DNA of 64,000 bases. Source: Chelonoidis abingdonii (Eukaryota > Chordata > Testudines > Testudinidae). The notes beneath the pieces are model-generated. The model did no database searches, was not told the origin of the DNA, and worked only from the letters and a program-made list of their open reading frames with translations. The position numbers and the translations under genes were made by a program. Below, piece by piece: positions 35,606 to 48,044 of this stretch; position 1 is the first letter of the stretch; the number at the start of each line of letters is the position of its first letter. Location: NCBI RefSeq assembly GCF_003597395.2, contig NC_133776.1, positions 35,168,345-35,232,344 of the forward strand, in the 5' to 3' direction.

Positions 35606-36172
35606 GACAGTTGAAACAAGGCTAATATTCTTGGATGTATTAACAGGAATGTTTTATATACGACACAGGAATTGTCCTGTTCCACTTAGCACTGGTGAGG
35701 CCTCAGATGGAGTATTGTATCTAGTTCTGGGCACCAAATTTTTGGGAAAAAGGCGAACAAACTGGAATCATCCAGAGGAGAGCACCAACAATGATAAAAG
35801 GTCAGGTTTTCTAAAACTATGAGGAAAGGTTAAAAAAACTGGGAAGGTTTAGTCTTGAGAAAAGACTGAAGGAAGGATCTGATAGTCTTCAAATATAAGG
35901 GCTGTTAGAAGGAGGACAGTAATCAATTGTTCTGTATGTCTATTGAAGATAGGACAAGAAGTAATGGGATTAATCTGCAGAAAGAGAGATTTAAGTTAGA
36001 TAGGAAAACTTTCTAAAGATAAGGAGTTAAGCACTGGAATTGGCTTTCAAGGGAGGTTGTGGAATCCCAGTCATTGGAGGTTTTTAAGAACAGGTTAGAC
36101 AAACCTTTAAGGAATGGTCTAGGTTTAGTTGGTCCCTTCCAGCCCTACATTTCTGATTCTATGATCTAATGA

Positions 36173-36899
36173 CTGAGATCTTCAAAACAATCTAAGAGAT
36201 TTATACTTGTATTTGGATAGTGCTCTGTCCCAGGATGCATGAGTATTCAGATTTTTATAACAGACTAAGAACAGCCACATTTGGACTCTACACAGTAGAA
36301 TTCAGGAATTGGTGGCCCAAAGTTTACTCTGCCAAGGCTCAAATGCTCTTGCACTGGGACATGCTGAAGCCTGTATTCTTCCAGTCATGTAGGAGTAGTA
36401 GCATCTGTTGTCTATTTTGATTGTACTATTTGAGAAGATAGGGGGCCAAATGGTGGTAGGATCCAGAAGGATCAGTGTTTTTACGGTGTTTCCAACAGGG
36501 ATGCACTGATGTCCTAAAATTGCAGTACCTGCACTTCCCTTTTTAAGTCTTTTTACCATATTTGAGTTTGTGCTCAGAAAAATTAGCTGGATTGCAGAGG
36601 ATCCTGGTACCAAATACCCATTTTTGCAGTGCCAGTTTACAACAGAGTTTGGATATTTTGTTACATCGGGAGCTACTGTTTATTTAGTAGAATTTGGGGG
36701 GAACTGGAGTTAAAAATTGGCAAGCTTCAGAGGTGTTTTTTCCAGTGCTACTGTCCTGAGACGCATCAGGGGGCAGATTTATCTACAGGAGGAGGAACAG
36801 CTACTCCTGTTTTCACTTAGATTGTTCAGCTTGGGGCTGGGGGCAAGATACATGTGCTAGAGCCGGGATTTTTGTGGCACTGACGTGTCAGGGTGCATG
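36173..36899. other. Non-coding stretch upstream of the CpG island
   Basis: No gene. Frames at 36220-36820 on both strands overlap and lack features. Confidence 0.5.
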
Positions 36900-37560
36900 G
36901 AGGTCTGGAATCTTTTGGTGCAGTGAGAGCAACTCCACGGACTCTCTGACCTTGCCGTGAAGGTTGGGGCAGCAGCAGGGCCAAGGATCAGCGCGGTGCA
37001 GGTGCCGGATTCCGGTTTCCGTGGCAGCAGGGCTAGCAATTTAGGGGGCCGAGCTCAGCGGGCTGCCGCGGCTCCAGCCTGCGTCTTTCTCCAGGGGGAA
37101 GGAGGGAACGGGGGGGAGGAGCGAGGCAGAGGGCGGCGCGCGGCGCGTAGCCGGGCTGGAGCAGTGCGCCGGCAGTAGCGGAGCGTTTTGCGCCCTCGCT
37201 CGTCCCCTGACACCGCTAGAGCCCGGGGCTCGTCTCCTGTCCTCGCCGCTCCCCGCCATGGCCGGCCACTCGCTGCTGACCGTTCCCAGGTAGGAGCCGG
37301 GCTGCCCCCGAGCCAAAGGCGTCCCTGGGAGCGAGCCGGCTCCCGGGGGCAGCGGGACGGGGGTGAAACCGCGGGCGAGGAGCGAGCCAGGTGCGGAGGG
37401 GGAACCCGGGCAGGCGGCGTGGGGCGCAGAGAGCCCTGGGGCAGACTCCTCTCCTGCCCGCGGCGAAGCAGCCTGCGGTGAGGACACTGCGGAGCGAAGC
37501 GCTAGGGGAGCGCTGGTGTAAACGGGCTGCCGGGGCAAGGGCATTGGGGGCAGGCTAGCG
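36900..37560 (+). promoter_or_regulatory. CpG island promoter of an unnamed gene
   Basis: An abrupt GC- and CpG-rich block in an AT-rich region, densest at 37040-37480 (GGGCGGCGCGCGGCGCGTAG near 37131-37150). There is no TATA box. It surrounds a coding ATG at 37258 in a GCCATGG context. This is the usual form of a vertebrate housekeeping-type promoter with its 5' untranslated region. The long frames here on the minus strand (37041-37685, 214 codons) and plus strand (36957-37178, 37188-37481) come from the low stop-codon frequency of GC-rich DNA and are not counted as genes. Confidence 0.85.
37258..37289 (+). CDS. First coding exon of an unidentified host gene
   Basis: ATG at 37258 with a strong Kozak context (CCGCCATGG) opens MAGHSLLTVP plus two bases (AG). 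A donor, G|GTAGGAG, follows at 37289/37290. The exon ends in phase 2. The candidate exon at 63947 begins with C, completing AGC (Ser), and continues in frame. I do not recognise the protein from these residues, and there is no signal peptide. The exon lies centrally in the CpG island, as expected for a first exon. The alternative is a longer 5' exon with a different start, but no upstream in-frame ATG with better context is apparent. Confidence 0.65.
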
Positions 37561-39729
37561 AGGAGGAGCAGGGTGCTCAGGGGGCTGGTAGATGCCCCGT
37601 TACGTACTGCCCAACACTCAGCCCTCTTGGCTTGTGGCGCTTCCTTACCCTCAGCACGAAGGGGGCTATGCGTGTAATTGCTCATAGGAAGCTGTAGCTA
37701 CTCTCCCGCCGGTGACTGGCAGGTGCTCAGCGCCTTTCAAAAACTATTGCTGTGAAAGGTCCCAGTAACCTTAATCATTATTAATAGCAAAGCCGTGAGG
37801 GAGCTCTGATTCATGGAGAATTTAAAAATTTCTCCTCTCTTTGCCAGCGCAACACTACCTCTATAAAAATAGAGATACAGATAGTGCACCTTATTAACTC
37901 TAAGGCAAGGATAGGGTATTAGGATGGCTTTCTAGCAGAGAAGAATCTCACTGGGTGTTAGAGAAAGTGGGATTTCCGAGGAACGTATAGTGGGACATTA
38001 GAAAATTATATTTCACCGTACATATTCAGTGAGATGTAGGATTGTTTAACTAGCAATTGTTTGCTTTTAATATACGCTTTCCAGCATTTTTTCTCTCCCT
38101 TAGAGCATGATTTTCAGCTCCTTGGAACATAGTATTGATTTCACTGTGGCACAAGATCATTTCTATAGCAATAGTGTAAACTAAGTGCTATAAAAATGAA
38201 ATGGCAGTAGATTCTAGCAGGGCTTTCATGCTAGTTATTTAAGAAAACAACAGTTTGAGGTAAAAACAGTAAAGTGTAGCATATAGCACTGAATATTAAT
38301 AATAGATGAATTCACTAAGTGTAACTATATGAAATAGCAAGAGTTATATTGGGGAATTTGTTTTTTAAACTAGTAATATTCTCAGGTGTGGAGCTGTCTA
38401 TTTTTCTAGTACATATCAGTTAGAAAGGCACAGTAGAAGTATGCTTTTTTTGAACAAATCATTTTGTAAAACTGTTGAACTAAAACAATGCTGTCTAGAG
38501 TTTTAAAGAGATCGACCAGATTATGCATAATTTAGGAAGTGCAAAATATGGGTAGAAATCACTGTATGCAAAAATATTAAAACTGTATTTAACACTGTAT
38601 TTAGTATCTGACAATGTACTTTTAAATTTCTGGTTATCTGAATACATTTGTATATATACAAATGAAATCTAGAGATCAGAAAGATAAGGGGCTTTTTAAA
38701 AAGCTGTCAATTTAGTGATTTTGGATTTGTTAATTTTTTTTTCCTCTAATGTTTTTTGGGGCTTAAACACTGAACAGAAAATAAACAAGAAATCAGAATA
38801 AGGTTAAGGTTTCTCAGGAAAACAATAAAAAATGAGATGCTATTCTAGAGGCTTTTACATCACTTCTCACTTGACAGTATGTGTGTGTCAACCACACCCA
38901 TTTTATAGTAATAGAACAAAATGCAAGTACAACACTTCTTGGCTGTCTCAGTTCTATAGAGTGTTTTGTAGATAAGGCATTTTTGAACAGCTGATAAAAA
39001 GGAAATTCTCATTTAGACTGAGAAAATTAATGCACAAAAAGAAAAAACTAAGGGTTGTTACAACAGGCTTCTCAGAGCAATCTTCAAAATGCGGTTTACT
39101 TTTGCTTCTTTACTACAGCATACAAATATTTTGTTTAAATGGTATAAGGTACATACTACTAGAGATAAAGTCCTCTTATGTTTTAGCAATGGATACAGTG
39201 GGGTGGGGGGGATTTTTGCCTCTAATAAGGAGCTCTAAGGAGAACTAAAATTAATACTGACTTTGAGTGCCTACAGTTAAAAGAGGGGAAATACATGGTG
39301 GTAACTGACATGTGGAAGGTGCTGAGTTATCTTAGCTGCCAGTGACTAATAGAAACATAGTGAATAGTAGTTGCAAGATGATGGCTTTTGCCTTTATTTT
39401 AGTAGGGAAGCCTGAAGAAAACTTGCTTATGTGTTTCTTGTAATAAACCCCAAAAGAAGAGTGCTGCTTTGCTTGGCAACATATGATTTCCTGGCAGATT
39501 ATTCAGTCTCCCCTCCCACAACCTTATGAGTGTCATCCCTGCTGCATTTTGTTAAGCCTGTGACTTGGCTGCCCTGAAGATAGTCCTTCCTCTCCTCCAT
39601 GAGGATGCAGTTGCATGATCAGATCCTAAAATGCACAAGCGACCTTAAAAAAATCTCTAAGTTTTCAAACATTGACTGAGATGTTTACAGTCTACCCTCC
39701 TAACCAAAGTCTGTCTTAAATTGCAAGGA
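37561..39729. other. Intronic AT-rich stretch
   Basis: No repeat or exon recognised. Confidence 0.5.
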
Positions 39730-41690
39730 ATTCATTCTAATGGCCAGAAGGGACAGTTAGATCAGCTACTCTGGCCACTTGTATATCAGAGGCCATTAAA
39801 TCTCATCAATTACCCCTGTATTGAGTCTGTTAACTTGTTTAACTAAAGCAGTCTTCCAGAAAGGAATCCAGTCGTGAACTGAAGACTAAGATGTAGAATC
39901 TACCACTTACTCCCTTGGTAGGTTGTTCTAAAGGTTAGTCACCCTCACTAGTTAAAAAAACTAAACTTTTGCTTGATTTCCAATTTGAATTTGCTTGGCT
40001 TCAGCTTCCAACCACTGGTTGTTATGCCTTTCTCATCAAGATTAAGGAGCCCTTTAGTACCCAATATATTCTGGCCATGAAGGTATTTATATACGCCATA
40101 AACAAGTCACCTCTTGACATCTTGTTGGTGAAGCAGATTGAGCTTTAAGTCTCTCACTCTAGAGATGTTTTCCTCCAGCCCTGAAATCAGTTGTGGCTCT
40201 TTTCTGCACCCTCTCCAGTTTTTCAAACAACCTTTTCAAAATTGATACTGGAGTTGTATGCAGCATTGCAATATCAATATCACCAGTCCCGTATGCAGAG
40301 TGGATTTTCACCACTCTGCTCCAATTCACTACTGCCCTGTTATATGTACAAGGATCACATTATTAGACCTTTTAGCTACAGCATCAGAGAGCTCATGTTC
40401 ATTTACTTGTCTACTATCACTGCTTTCCAGGATGTAGTTCCCCATTCTGTAGGCATTGCAAGCACCCCTTGTTCCTAGATGTATGACCTTGCATTTGGTT
40501 GTATTAAAACTCATTGTTTGAATGGGCCCCCATCTTAACAAGTGTTCCAAATTGCTTTGTATGGCTGCCTTGTCATTATTTTGCCAAGCTTGTGTCATCC
40601 ACCAATTTTATATTTACTATCAAGTACGGTAATTGATATAAGTGATGATTAGTATTGGCTTTAGTACCGATCCTTTGGAGCCCTACTAGGAACACCCCCA
40701 TTTGGAGAGGATTCCACATTAATAACTACTTGAAAAGTTAGCCACTTAAACCATTTAATGTGTGCTTTGATACTATATAGTTCCAAAGTTTTTAACTTGT
40801 TTGGTACTAAGTCAAAGACCTTACAAAAGTTTAAACTATATTACGTCAGCACAGGTAACCAAAAAGTCAAAATCATTCTTTAATGTTTGTCAACATTTTT
40901 ATGAGAAGATCTGAGATTTAAGTTATACTCCTAACCGCTATTCAATTGTTTTACCCAATGTTGAGATCAAGCTAATAACTCTGGTTATCTGGGTCATCTC
41001 ACCTGACCTATATGAATACTGGCACAAACAGTCTTTTAGAATTTCCCCAGTATTCCAAGATTTAATAAAAATGAACATCAGTACACCAGCGATCTCTTAC
41101 ACCAGCTGTTTTGAGCTCTTGGATGTGCATTATCCAGGGCTGCTGATTTCAAAATATCTACTAGGGATAAGTATTAACACCATCCTTGATTACTACTGGA
41201 CTGGAAGGTACTTCATCATTCTAATGTGATACAAGTCTTTCATCTTGTTTCTTTCCAAATACAGAACAGAAATATGTTAAACACTGTCTTTTCTGCATCA
41301 TTACTAGTTTTACCATCTCCATCTACTAACGGGCCTATACAGTGATAGAATATTTTGTTCTGAACATACTGAAATTCCTTGTTGTCCTTAGCCCTGCATT
41401 CCCCACCCCCCGATGTCTTTAGATTCTCTTATCAATTCTCTACACTTCATTATTTCTAATTTAAAAGTGCTTGCTGTTGGTTTCATTCCCCCCTATCCTA
41501 CCCCAACCCATTTGTTATATGTTGCTTCCTCCCCTCACTTGCTGCCTTCATTTCACCACTGAACCTGGATGGGCTTTTAGCCACTTTTGTCCTCTTGCTT
41601 GATTGTGGAATCGTGCCTTTTTGGCCATCTAAAACTCTTCTTAAAGAGCTCCTAATTTTCATCCCCAGGTCTCTAATGACTGAAAAAGAA
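39730..41690 (-). mobile_element. CR1-like LINE copy, different subfamily
   Basis: On the minus strand the body encodes remnants of a CR1-type RT C-terminus: IQSNLEHLLRWGPIQTMSFN, then CKVIHLGTRGACNAYRMGNY and VNEHELSDAV (frame 40598-40329). The 3' side (toward 39730) reads the usual CR1 tail inverted: CTAATGGCCAGAAGGGACAG..., TCTACCACTTACTCCC..., TTCTAAAGGTTAGTCACCCTC. It extends to about 41690 (AGCTCCTAATTTTCATCCCCAG). The protein wording differs from the LENWSE subfamily at 33.5 and 53 kb. It is multiply interrupted and dead. Confidence 0.8.
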
Positions 41691-43102
41691 TAAAAATTAA
41701 TCCTTTCAGGTGTTTGGTAAAGCTTAAGAAATGAGGTTTTGAAATGAAGTTAAGAAATGTACTTTAAAAAAAAAAGCCACCACAATACATTGTGGTAAAG
41801 TCATTTAGAACCAGCTGCTGTAGTCCATAAACCGGCAAATTCCCAGCTGGTGAAATTCACTACTGTGCAGAGAGACAGCACAAGACCTGTGGACTCTTAA
41901 GCTGTCCCACAAGTCTTCAAAACAGGGGTTAAGTAGAGCTTAGGGGTGCCTAAGCCCACTCATGAATTTACACTGGCTAGTAGGAGACTATTTGGACAGT
42001 TTTTGTTTAGAGTTATTTTCTACTAGTTTTTTTTCTAAACTTGCAGGATAGTGGAGATAATTGAACTGAGCACACTTTGTACTGCAAGTAAGGCTTCTTA
42101 ATCAGAAGGACAGAGAATTTATACTGTGTGTACTTGAATGACTGCATATCCAGGGAGTACAGAAGCACTTAGGTTATAATATGTATCTGTGTCACAAGGG
42201 TGTTGTGGGGGTTAGCCTGCCTGTGGGCTCAGTCCTTTAGCTGCTTCATCAGTGAAATTCTCCATGCAGGGAGTCAGCGCAGGGCCTGCGTGCTCCACTT
42301 AAGTCTGGAAAATGCAAGGGTAACTGTGCTGGCCCCCAACGGGGGCATGACTTTCATCCCATTCATGTTCCTCCCACTGAAGTCAAAGGGTGTTCCAGGC
42401 ACTGAGCAGGCCCAGAACGTGCCTATGCTTTGAAGATGCACTGTTTGAACATTTAAGTCATAATTGTGACCTTAAATGTTGTAAGCCAGCTTCTTTGTTT
42501 CACCATTAGTGTAGAAGTAATCTTGATAGGTTGTGTATGGAGTAGTTGTACAGAAGATCAGAGGAGAAAATTTTCTATTAGAAAAGAAAGTTCTGCAGTG
42601 TATTCAGGATAGGTCTGAATCTCTTTCAATTTTACATGGTCTATACTATTTCAATTCCTAGTGGAAAGGCATCAGATTACTGGAGAAATGGTCTAACATG
42701 CCTAGAAGTCAGCTTGTACATACACCCACGCAGTTTTATGCTACTATTGTCTTGTAGGTGAGCCATCCTCTTAGTGCTGATGTAAGAAAGTTAGTTGTAC
42801 TGTCGATGTTTACCTCTTCAGAATAACTTGTTCTAATGTTTATTAAAGGAAAAGACTGCTCTGCTAGTAACATCTGATAGAAAGCTTGCAGTCTTTGCAA
42901 AGAACTCTGAAATACAACAGCCATCCCCCAGCCCATAAAAAGTTGTCGTTCCTGATAATCTAAGAACAATGCAGTTGTTACAGAGTTAGATTAAAAGGTC
43001 ATCTCTTTACTTCACATTATATACTCTGGTAATTATGAGCTTTTGCACACATCATAAATCAAATGAAATTCAATGCAATGTTCATTTGTTTTCAAAAGCA
43101 AG
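41691..43102. other. Intronic non-coding stretch
   Basis: No gene. Frames at 42200-42433 and 42736-42969 have no features. Confidence 0.5.
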
Positions 43103-43279
43103 TACACCTCTACCCTAATATAATGCAACCTGATATAAAATGCAAATACAGATGTGTGGTAAAGCAGCGCTTGGGCTGTGCACTCAGATCAAGGCAAGTT
43201 CGATATAACTCTGTTTCACCTATAATGCAGTAAGATTTTTTGGCTCCCAAGGGCAGTGTTATATCGGGGTAGAGGTGTA
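43103..43279. mobile_element. Tigger/pogo-like MITE, 177 bp
   Basis: The ends TACACCTCTACCCTAATATAA (left) and TTATATCGGGGTAGAGGTGTA (right) form a long inverted repeat bounded by TA dinucleotides, the target used by the Tc1/mariner-pogo group. The interior phrase GCAAGTTCGATATAACTCTG repeats the terminal sense. The 91-codon minus frame at 43110-43385 partly covers it and is a shadow. Confidence 0.8.
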
Positions 43280-43924
43280 CCATGTTTGAACTATGCCAGC
43301 AGTTTGAGTGGAGTTTCAGTCTACTTGATGTGAAATTGATTAACATTTTAACAGATGTATCGCTATGGTAGCAGAGATTAATCAAGGCATCCGGTGTGTG
43401 TTATGGGTTGTTACATGTTAAACCATACTAAGACATGGGTTTGCATTCTGTCAGTTTGTTTTGGTTTAAAGTAATGGAGATGGATTTTAAGTAAAATCAT
43501 ATTATGTAGTCTAAAGATATTTATTTGTAAACTGAATAAAATGGCTGGTTTTTGCTCTTAGAAAACATGACTTATTAGCGTCTTAGGATGGGGTGCTTAA
43601 AATGCAGTATATTTTACATAGGGACTGATTATAATCTACATGAGAGTTTTACTATTTAGAAGAAACTTTAGAAAAGATGTATTACAAAGAGGCCAGATTC
43701 CAATACTTTCTCACACTGAGTGGCAGGTTAGTCCACAGGTAGAGTCCCACTGAAGTTAGGGGTCAGGGAGTGAGGGTTATTCATGGAGTAAGATAGTACT
43801 GGTTGTGAATAAGGATATTGGGATCTGGCCCAAGGAGGACCTTCCTAACTAAGGCATTACCCCCCCCACCCAATCCATTTCATCTGGTTAAAAGTTTTAA
43901 AAAAAAATTCTGTTAGTCATCAAG
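43280..43924. other. Intronic non-coding stretch
   Basis: Nothing recognised. A short C run lies at 43861-43868. Confidence 0.5.
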
Positions 43925-44115
43925 GTCACATCTACATAGTATTAGAGCGCGAGCATGAGCCCCTGCTAGCCAAACAAGAGCTGTTAACACGTAACTTTGA
44001 AGTTGTGACTTAGTCTGGAGCTTGGGCTCTGAACCACCAGTCTCCCCCCTGCAGGCATCGCAGCCTGGGCTGCAACTTCAAAGCATAGGCTACATAGGTA
44101 ATGTTAGAGCACTAC
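43925..44115. mobile_element. Degenerate Harbinger-like MITE
   Basis: CACATCTACATAGTATTAGAG on the left and AGGCTACATAGGTAATGTTAG on the right are mirrored worn forms of the CTACACT-type ends. The centre has GTCTGGAGCTTGGGCTCTGAACC, known from related reptile MITEs. The 84-codon plus frame at 44022-44276 is not a gene. Confidence 0.4.
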
Positions 44116-44494
44116 TAGCAGCAGCTCCAGTAATCCAAGTCAGTCAACCCAGGTTGGGATGCCTGTTCCCATGGGCTCCAAAATACTGCCTAGAAACCCT
44201 AAAAAGGTTGTTAAAATGTCTCAGGGTGATGCTCACTAGTTGGTATATTAACAGGGCATTTCAAGGTAGGCAGTGAATCATAGTCATGAGTTCTTGTTAT
44301 GACTTGGCAATGCAAGAGTGCAATGTGACTACTTGTGCAAATACCACAGAACAGAAGTAAGGAAGAATTGGGCTCTAGGTTCTGACCCCTGCAATTCTCA
44401 TGCAGCCAAAATTCCCACCTAATTTCCCCATAATCTCTTACTACCTAAGAATTCTAGTTGACATTCATCTCTATGTATATAATAGTCTACTCCC
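44116..44494. other. Intronic non-coding stretch
   Basis: No gene or repeat recognised. Confidence 0.5.
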
Positions 44495-44738
44495 TTATGG
44501 GCTGGTCTACACTGGGGTAAGGGGCGGGGGGAAAAATCGATGTAAGATTCACAATCTCAACTTACATCCCTTCCTCAGAGCAGGATCAATGGCCGCAGCT
44601 CCCCCTGTCGACTCCTCTTCTGCCTCTCACCCTGGAGGAGTTGAGTCAACGGGGAGTGTAGTGGTGATTGATTTATCATGTCTAGATGAGATAAATCAAT
44701 CCCCACCCGCCAGATCAGCGGGTAGCATGGATGCATTA
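44495..44738. mobile_element. Harbinger MITE, 238 bp with TTA duplication
   Basis: TTA (44495-44497 and 44736-44738) flanks the element, the typical PIF/Harbinger target. The left end is TGGGCTGGTCTACACTGGGG, close to the GGTCTACGCT end of the autonomous copy at 27081. The interior has AAAAATCGATGTAAG, CCCCTGTCGACTCCTC...GAGTTGAGTCAACGGGG, and a palindrome around ATTTATCATGTCTAGATGAGATAAATC. It has no coding capacity. The frames at 44400-44991 are shadows. Confidence 0.7.
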
Positions 44739-45931
44739 GAGTCGAATAGTGTTCTTGTAACTCACCAAGTAGCTGAGTCATTCCTTTAAGGTATGAGAGC
44801 AGATCCTTTGCCCAGCAATCAGCCGGAATTGCCAGGCTCAGGTATGTGGGGAGACAAAAGGGGCAAATATCCACCCACCAAGCGCAAAGAACAGTTTCAC
44901 AGCTGCGCCATGGAACATTCTGCAGCCTAGTGGCTGGAATAACTGCAGTTATTGGAACAAGTTTGTGCTCTGGCATTAGGAGAGAAAGCAAGGATCTTTA
45001 GCTCCCCCTTCACCTTGTACTGTCCCAATTCATGCTGTGCGCACTGCCCAGAAAGTTCACTTTCAACTGAGTTCCAGGAAGTAGAACTCCATGCACACTT
45101 GTTTTGTGACATAAAGGAGGAAGTTGTTTCTACTACTGCTGGGCCTTTGAGGATGCCAAATTTTCCTCATAATCTTTAATAATAAAATTAAGATCTCAGT
45201 GATCTACTGTTGGGTTTAGTGACCTGTATGGTTAGGAACAGTGAATTTTAGTGTTTTAGGAGTGAAATGGAGGATCAGTCTTACCAGTGGTTTGTTGGCC
45301 CAGTTTCCTACTGCCTCCTGCCATCTAGTGTCTTGTAGATCTGTGGAAAATTAGTATAAATCACCATCAATCAGGCTGCTGGTGTTTTCATAACAACTTT
45401 GCTCTGGTATGAAACAAACAGCAAGGCAGTAGAGGATCAGTCCACAGAAGAAGGGGAACCCCAATACAAGCAAAGCATTAGAGAAGGAAAGCTAGTGTTG
45501 CTCGGCTCTTGCTCTGGATAAATGTGGTCTGGTGTAAAGGAAGCAAAAATGATCACATGGCTAAGTGACAGTATGCTACCAAAGGGATGAATAGTACTGA
45601 GCTGCCCTAACAGGGTGAATAAAAGTTTCAAGAGTGATTTTTAGAGCCTTGTTTGCTATAGAAAGCACAGCTTTTTTTAATCAATGAATAGTTACTTTAT
45701 ATTGTCAACAATGAAAGTGATTGAATGTGTTTCTCCAAGATATCAGAAGGGAAATAGAGCTTTATTCCTACAGAGGAACTAAAAGCACCAGCCTCATGTA
45801 AATTTTTAAAATAAGATTTTCTGTGAGCAAGTCATGATAGAATATAGTCTTTAGCAAACTGATTGTTCCTATACAATTTAACTAATAGCTTAGTATAATT
45901 TAGGAGTAGATCTGCATGTGGTCCTAGAAAC
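44739..45931. other. Intronic non-coding stretch
   Basis: No gene. Small frames at 44927-45179 and 45437-45631 have no recognisable features. Confidence 0.5.
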
Positions 45932-46235
45932 TCTTAGAGCAGGGGTCAGCAGCCTTTCAGAAGTGGTGTGCCAAGTCTTCATTTATTCACTCTAATTTAA
46001 GATTTCGCATGCCAGTAATACATTAAGAAAATCTCTTTCTATAAGTCTAATATATAACTAAACTGTTGTTGTAAGTAAATGTTTAAGAAGCATCGTGCAA
46101 AATTAAATTGAAATGCAGAGCCCCCTGGACTAGTGGCCAGGACCTGGGGCAATGTGTGCGCCACTGGAAAAAACCCACCAGCTCACATGCCGTCTTCAGC
46201 ACACATGCCATAGGTTGCCTACCCCTGCCTTACAG
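45932..46235. mobile_element. Non-autonomous hAT element, 288 bp
   Basis: CAGGGGTCAGCAGCC (45940) and GGTTGCCTACCCCTG (ending 46227) are the ends. The flanks TCTTAGAG and CCTTACAG agree at 6 of 8 positions. The AT-rich inside (AACTGTTGTTGTAAGTAAATG) and the GTGTGCC / GGCACAC-like subterminal text are typical of this reptile hAT. Confidence 0.8.
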
Positions 46236-47148
46236 CATGTGGAACTTTTGAATACAAATTAGACGACCACACTCAGTTTAGACCATTTTACTTTGTCATC
46301 ATTCATTTAGATCAGAAATTGGATCAGCTCATGTCAGTTCATAATCACATTCTATGAAAGACATTTGTCCACTACTTGAGAGTCAGGTTGCCCTTCCTTA
46401 GGGCCAAATGTGCTGTTACATCTTCAGTGGGAATTGCACCCATGGAATTTGGCTTTCCTGGGAATCAAGAAAAGTGGCTATTGCTTAATTATGTGCAACA
46501 CTGAAACAATCTTACAGATAATCTTCATTCCCTCCAGCCTTCGATTTGTAACCACGTTAGATACAATGAAGTCAGTGTGTTGGATGATGAGATCAACTTA
46601 AGGTTGTACCTGATCAGAATAGGTAGTTTTATTTACAATTAGTAACTTGACTTCTCTTGCCCGCTCAAATGGCATCTGCTGTTAAGGATTTGGATCTCTC
46701 ACCAGTTTTGTATTTGTGTGATTTCATTTACTTCAGTAAAGTTACTGCTGACTTTATGCCACTGTGAGAGAAAGGGGATCAAGCCTTCTGTATAGAAACT
46801 GGGATAAGTTACTGATAACATAATTGAAGTGAAAATATTAGTGTATAGGATATTATCTTACCATATACATGCCCTAAAGTTAATTCCAGTGTAATTGGAT
46901 ATAGTGACTGGAGTAGAATTAAAGTTGAACCTCTCTACAAGTGTTAGTCTTTCTGTGACAAAGACGACTTCACTATAAGTGTACCATGTAAATCAGCTTT
47001 TAAAATTTGAAAGCTATGAAAATTGTGCGTTAAAACCATAGACAGTTCAGGCACTATTTCTGATAGGAGTCAGACTTTTCTGTCTTTTAATAAAGGGACC
47101 AAGATTCAGAACTGAGTAGAGCAAAGAATAAATTTAGCAGATAGCATT
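46236..47148. other. Intronic non-coding stretch
   Basis: No gene or named repeat seen. Confidence 0.5.
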
Positions 47149-48044
47149 TTCTAGAACAGTGGTTTTCAAACTGTAGGTCATGACCCAGTACTGGGTAATG
47201 GAATGTAAAGCACTGGGTCACAGCAGCTCTGGTCAGCACTGCCAACCAGGCCATAAGAAGTCCTGGCAGTGGTGCTGTGCAGTTAAGGTAGACTAGTGCC
47301 TACCTGTTCTGACACTGCACCCTAGAAGCAGCCAGCAACAGATCCGGCTCCCAGGTGTGGGGGCTCCACATGCTGCCTCTGCCAAGCACTTGCGCTGCGC
47401 TCCCTTTGGCTGGTTCCTAGCCGATGGGAGCTGGGGAGGGTGCCTGCAGCTGAGAGCTGAGCAGAGCCACTTGTGTGCCTCTGCATAGGAGCCAGACCTG
47501 TGTTGGCCACTTCCAGGGTGAAGTGTGGTCCGCACTGCCGGGACAGGCAAGAAGTCTGCCTTAGCACGCGCACACACCCCCATGCTGCTGTCCGGGAGCC
47601 ACTGAGAAGCCTGCACCAGCCCCCTACCAAACCTGGAGCCCCTTCCTGCACCTTAAACTCCCCCATCCCTGGCCCCACACCAAAGCCTGCCTCCCAGCCC
47701 AAAGTGATAACCCCCCCATACACCAATCCTGAGCCCCCACCAAATCTGGGGCTCCTTCCATCCCAAACCCCCCCCATCTCCAACCCCACCCCAAAGCCTG
47801 CACCCACCAGCCCAGAGCCCTGATCTCCTCCTGTACCCCAACCCCCTGTTCCAGCCCAGAGCCCCCCCAACCCATGAACCCTTCATTCCCAGCCCGACCC
47901 TGCAGCCCTGACTCCAACACTCTGCCCCAGCCCTGAGCCCCTCCCACACCCCAAACCCCTCATCCCCAGCTCCTGTGTGTCATGGGCATCAGTTTTCTTC
48001 AACTGGGTCACCAGACAAGAAGTTTGAAAACCACTGTTCTAGAA
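47149..48044. mobile_element. hAT element with C-rich array, 880 bp
   Basis: A perfect 8-bp duplication, TTCTAGAA (47149-47156 and 48037-48044), encloses CAGTGGTTTTCAAACTG...AAGTTTGAAAACCACTG. Inside, from about 47590 to 47970, is a degenerate C-rich array (CCCAGAGCCC, CCCCAAAGCCTGC, CCCCCATC phrases). Long frames across it (47322-47870 minus, 182 codons; 47473-47823 plus) result from the array and are not genes. It is similar in design to the hAT at 20120, which carries the G-rich counterpart. Confidence 0.9.
47590..47970. repeat. C-rich degenerate tandem array inside hAT
   Basis: Imperfect units of CCCCAACCCC, CCCAGCCC and CCTGAGCCCC type, with strong strand asymmetry. Confidence 0.65.

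Larger units (their letters stand above)
33480..36172 (+). mobile_element. CR1 LINE copy, 5'-truncated, with RT relic
   Basis: A plus-strand CR1 that begins inside the endonuclease region and ends with the typical TTCTGATTCTATGATCTAATGAC (about 36151-36172). Endonuclease remains include the ACAGGGGACTAACTACCCAGACATCTG phrase and TGAAAGTGATCATCAAAT (ESDHQ, about 33737). The RT region spans about 34380-35294 in at least two frames, then the ORF end and 3' untranslated region (GAGTATTGTATCTAGTTCTGGGCACC, ...GGTTTTTAAGAACAGGTTAGACAA). A PLE-like palindrome interrupts it at 35338-35593. Its structure parallels the minus-strand CR1 at 51903-54990, so both are the same subfamily. Confidence 0.88.

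Noticed and set aside
37041..37685. 214-codon minus-strand frame over the CpG island
   Set aside because: GC-rich DNA has few stop codons. The predicted protein is low-complexity (Ala, Pro, Ser, Arg) and overlaps the plus-strand first exon.
40329..40598. Minus-strand 89-codon frame as a host exon
   Set aside because: Its wording is CR1 reverse transcriptase C-terminus.
47322..47949. Long glycine/tryptophan-rich and proline-rich frames
   Set aside because: They are translations of a C-rich array within a hAT element.
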